The translations under genes were made by a program, and so were the position numbers. From assembly GCA_946553045.1 (NCBI GenBank), contig CAMNRO010000003.1:1-64000 (forward strand): a stretch of 64,000 bases of DNA. Direction: 5' to 3'. The notes beneath the pieces were generated by a model. That model was not told the origin of the DNA, searched no databases, and saw nothing but the letters and a program-made list of their open reading frames with translations. The DNA is from an uncultured Porphyromonadaceae bacterium (GTDB lineage: Bacteria; Bacteroidota; Bacteroidia; Bacteroidales; Muribaculaceae). Shown here in pieces: positions 63,130 through 64,000 of the stretch; positions within the stretch are counted from its first letter, which is position 1, and every line of letters begins with the position of its first letter.

Positions 63130-63376
63130 CGATAGAGCCGTGCCTTACGGCGTATTCCTCAACGACCTTGCCGACGCCCTCGCCGAGAGAATGCGCAAAA
63201 AGGACGAGCCCGAATACATATGCCAGAACGAGGCATTCCGCCGCTTTGGCCGTGCTAATGTCGAGCGATGGCGCGCCACTGGCAAAATCGAACCCTGCCG
63301 ACGCATTCAAAAAATAGAATACAAAATTTCAGAGCTTCAAAGACTCCAAGACACCAAACAAGACTATTTCAAATAG
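63113..63376 (+). CDS. Excisionase-like DNA-binding protein, 87 residues
   Basis: Contains EYICQNEAFRRFGRANVERWRATGKIEPCRRIQKIEYKISELQR (about 35-79), which has the layout of MerR-like excisionase/HTH_17 proteins: a helix-turn-helix followed by a wing and a helix. No transposase or integrase is in the window. Last protein gene before the tRNA cluster. Confidence 0.65.
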   Translation: MTIQFSDRAVPYGVFLNDLADALAERMRKKDEPEYICQNEAFRRFGRANVERWRATGKIEPCRRIQKIEYKISELQRLQDTKQDYFK

Positions 63377-63383
63377 TCAACAC

Positions 63384-63454
63384 TGCCGAGTGGTGTAGCG
63401 GTAACACTACGGACTTTGGTTCCGTCATTGTGGGTTCGACCCCCACCTCGGCAA
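63384..63454 (+). tRNA. tRNA-Gln (anticodon TTG)
   Basis: Full cloverleaf: acceptor TGCCGAG/CTCGGCA (7 perfect pairs), D stem GTGT/ACAC with loop AGCGGTA, anticodon stem ACGGA/TCCGT with loop CTTTGGT (anticodon TTG), T stem GTGGG/CCCAC with loop TTCGACC, discriminator A. CCA is not encoded, usual for this phylum. It lies in the mobile region, eight bases after the excisionase-like gene. Confidence 0.93.
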
Positions 63455-63675
63455 CACTCAATAAAAACGGCCCATAGTGGGTGGCCTGACCTCGCAAGGT
63501 ACGCGTACCTCAACCAATACATAGCGAGACGGTAGCTAATCTGGGAGATAAACGCCCCGACGCGACACACACGAACGGACGCTATGAGCCGCAGTAGCAA
63601 GTATGACTTTTAATGCAGCGTTAAGTCGCTGCCCTACATATTGACTCCACCAAAATAAAAACCAATATGGTGTGT
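63455..63675 (+). other. Structured noncoding stretch
   Basis: No credible gene. Contains a perfect 14-base palindrome AGGTACGCGTACCT (63497-63510), a 7-base inverted repeat CATAGCG (63520-63526) / CGCTATG (63580-63586), and a hairpin GCAGCG/CGCTGC (around 63616-63633). The density of pairing suggests a structured RNA or a replication/attachment site; no known RNA family recognised. Confidence 0.45.
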
Positions 63676-63792
63676 GACGACTGCATGCGGTGTAAGGTTT
63701 GGGTAGGTAAGCCCGACAACCGGGGCGGCCATTAAGATTACCTTAATTGACTTCGGCTTCCGACCAAGCAGGTTCGACTCCTGCCTGTCGTC
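63676..63792 (+). ncRNA. tRNA-like element with oversized middle
   Basis: The 3' end is a normal tRNA half: T stem GCAGG/CCTGC, loop TTCGACT, then acceptor strand CTGTCGT and C. A partner strand ACGACTG lies at 63677-63683 (6 of 7 pairs, plus G before it pairing with the final C). The interior is about 75-80 bases, roughly twice a tRNA core, with a D-arm-like hairpin GGGT-AGGTAA-GCCC (63701-63714) and a hairpin ATTAAG/CTTAAT. Not a decoding tRNA as it stands; the 5' boundary is uncertain. Confidence 0.45.
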
Positions 63793-63829
63793 CTAAACAA
63801 CCACATAGATACAATTTCAATGTTCATGG

Positions 63830-63862
63830 CCGTCTTCGCTGTGAAGCGAGGGCGGTTTTTTT
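63830..63862 (+). terminator. Terminator after the second tRNA-like element
   Basis: CCGTCTTCGCT / AGCGAGGGCGG (11 pairs, two G-U), loop GTGA, followed by seven T. Confidence 0.9.
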
Positions 63863-63863
63863 C

Positions 63864-63942
63864 GGACGGTAAGTATTAGCTGGCTGAAACACTGCGTCGG
63901 CGCGCCGACGCAGAGAGGCGGGTTCGACTCCCGCACTGTCCA
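63864..63942 (+). ncRNA. tRNA-like element with a palindromic, anticodon-less arm
   Basis: Acceptor GGACGGT/ACTGTCC (7 pairs, one G-U), T stem GCGGG/CCCGC with loop TTCGACT, discriminator A and a D-like arm (GTAT...AAAC with GG in the loop). The anticodon arm position holds a perfect 22-base palindrome (63892-63913): stem CTGCG/CGCAG and a self-complementary 12-base loop instead of 7, so no T33-anticodon-purine arrangement exists. Starts two bases after a terminator T-tract. Structured RNA mimic, tRNA relic or attachment site are all possible. The last 58 bases of the window (63943-64000) show nothing I can name. Confidence 0.55.
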
Positions 63943-64000
63943 CAAACCCCAAAGCGATAACAACTTTCATATTTTTTTGTTACGGGTGCTCCCGTCGTGA

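Noticed and set aside
63893-63913. Decoding the third tRNA-like element as an ordinary tRNA
   Set aside because: No partition gives a 5-pair stem with a 7-base loop having T at 33 and a purine at 37; the loop is 12 bases and self-complementary.
1-64000. CRISPR arrays, cas genes, insertion sequences, transposases, integrases and rRNA genes
   Set aside because: None were found: no regularly spaced direct repeats, no transposase or integrase motifs, no rRNA-like sequence.

Overview
The window looks like a chromosome segment of a gut-type Bacteroidales bacterium, probably near Muribaculaceae; the family is inference, the order is well supported. The signs are repeated -7 boxes of the Bacteroidetes form TAnnTTTG (several with TTTG 19 bases upstream), little Shine-Dalgarno signal, a complete eight-gene Bat aerotolerance operon, a two-subunit B12-dependent methylmalonyl-CoA mutase, and families typical of the phylum (GLPGLI, DUF5686, BT_3928-type DoxX protein, M56/BlaI pairs, BF3164-like lipoproteins).

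Layout. 0-8.7 kb: gyrA, a periplasmic TPR protein, a DUF1599/DoxX pair, tpiA, a SPOR protein, folE and a Crp/Fnr regulator. 9-17.4 kb: moxR-DUF58-BatD-like-batA-batB-batC-batD-batE, nearly gapless. 17.5-29 kb: a small DNA-binding protein, a universal stress protein, rlmD, a CYTH protein, a DUF5686 outer-membrane protein, an MBOAT acyltransferase, a periplasmic bile-salt-hydrolase-type amidase, dnaG and a small Rossmann-like protein. 29-42.2 kb, mostly minus strand: yitT; a pyrB-pyrI-flavin reductase-glyA-ispD-recG run; an ECF sigma factor with a membrane partner; a secreted alpha/beta hydrolase; and an overlapping nfnA-nfnB-znuA-znuC run without a permease gene. 42.2-43.9 kb: a 1-kb AT-rich gene-free stretch and an isolated XRE regulator. 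44-50.2 kb: mutA-mutB, a DUF3108 protein, a YhcH-family protein and thymidine kinase. 50.3-56.6 kb: a blaI-blaR1-like pair that begins an operon with a TonB-receptor-like barrel, a GLPGLI protein and a beta-propeller lipoprotein, preceded by two matching dyads at the promoter. 56.7-58.8 kb: a CNNM/CorC-type protein and a gene broken by one in-frame TGA.

58.9-64 kb is accessory DNA, probably the start of a prophage or other integrated element: short orphan genes, a cI-like S24 repressor divergent from a Cro-like HTH protein with paired operators between them, a tight run of C-rich short genes, a canonical tRNA-Gln(UUG), and then about 550 bases of noncoding, strongly structured DNA with two tRNA-like elements whose acceptor and T arms look intact while the middle is abnormal.

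The parts most likely to be new are the tRNA-like cluster at the right end, the BlaI/M56-TonB-controlled outer-membrane operon, and the Cys/His-rich extension on the zinc transporter ATPase.
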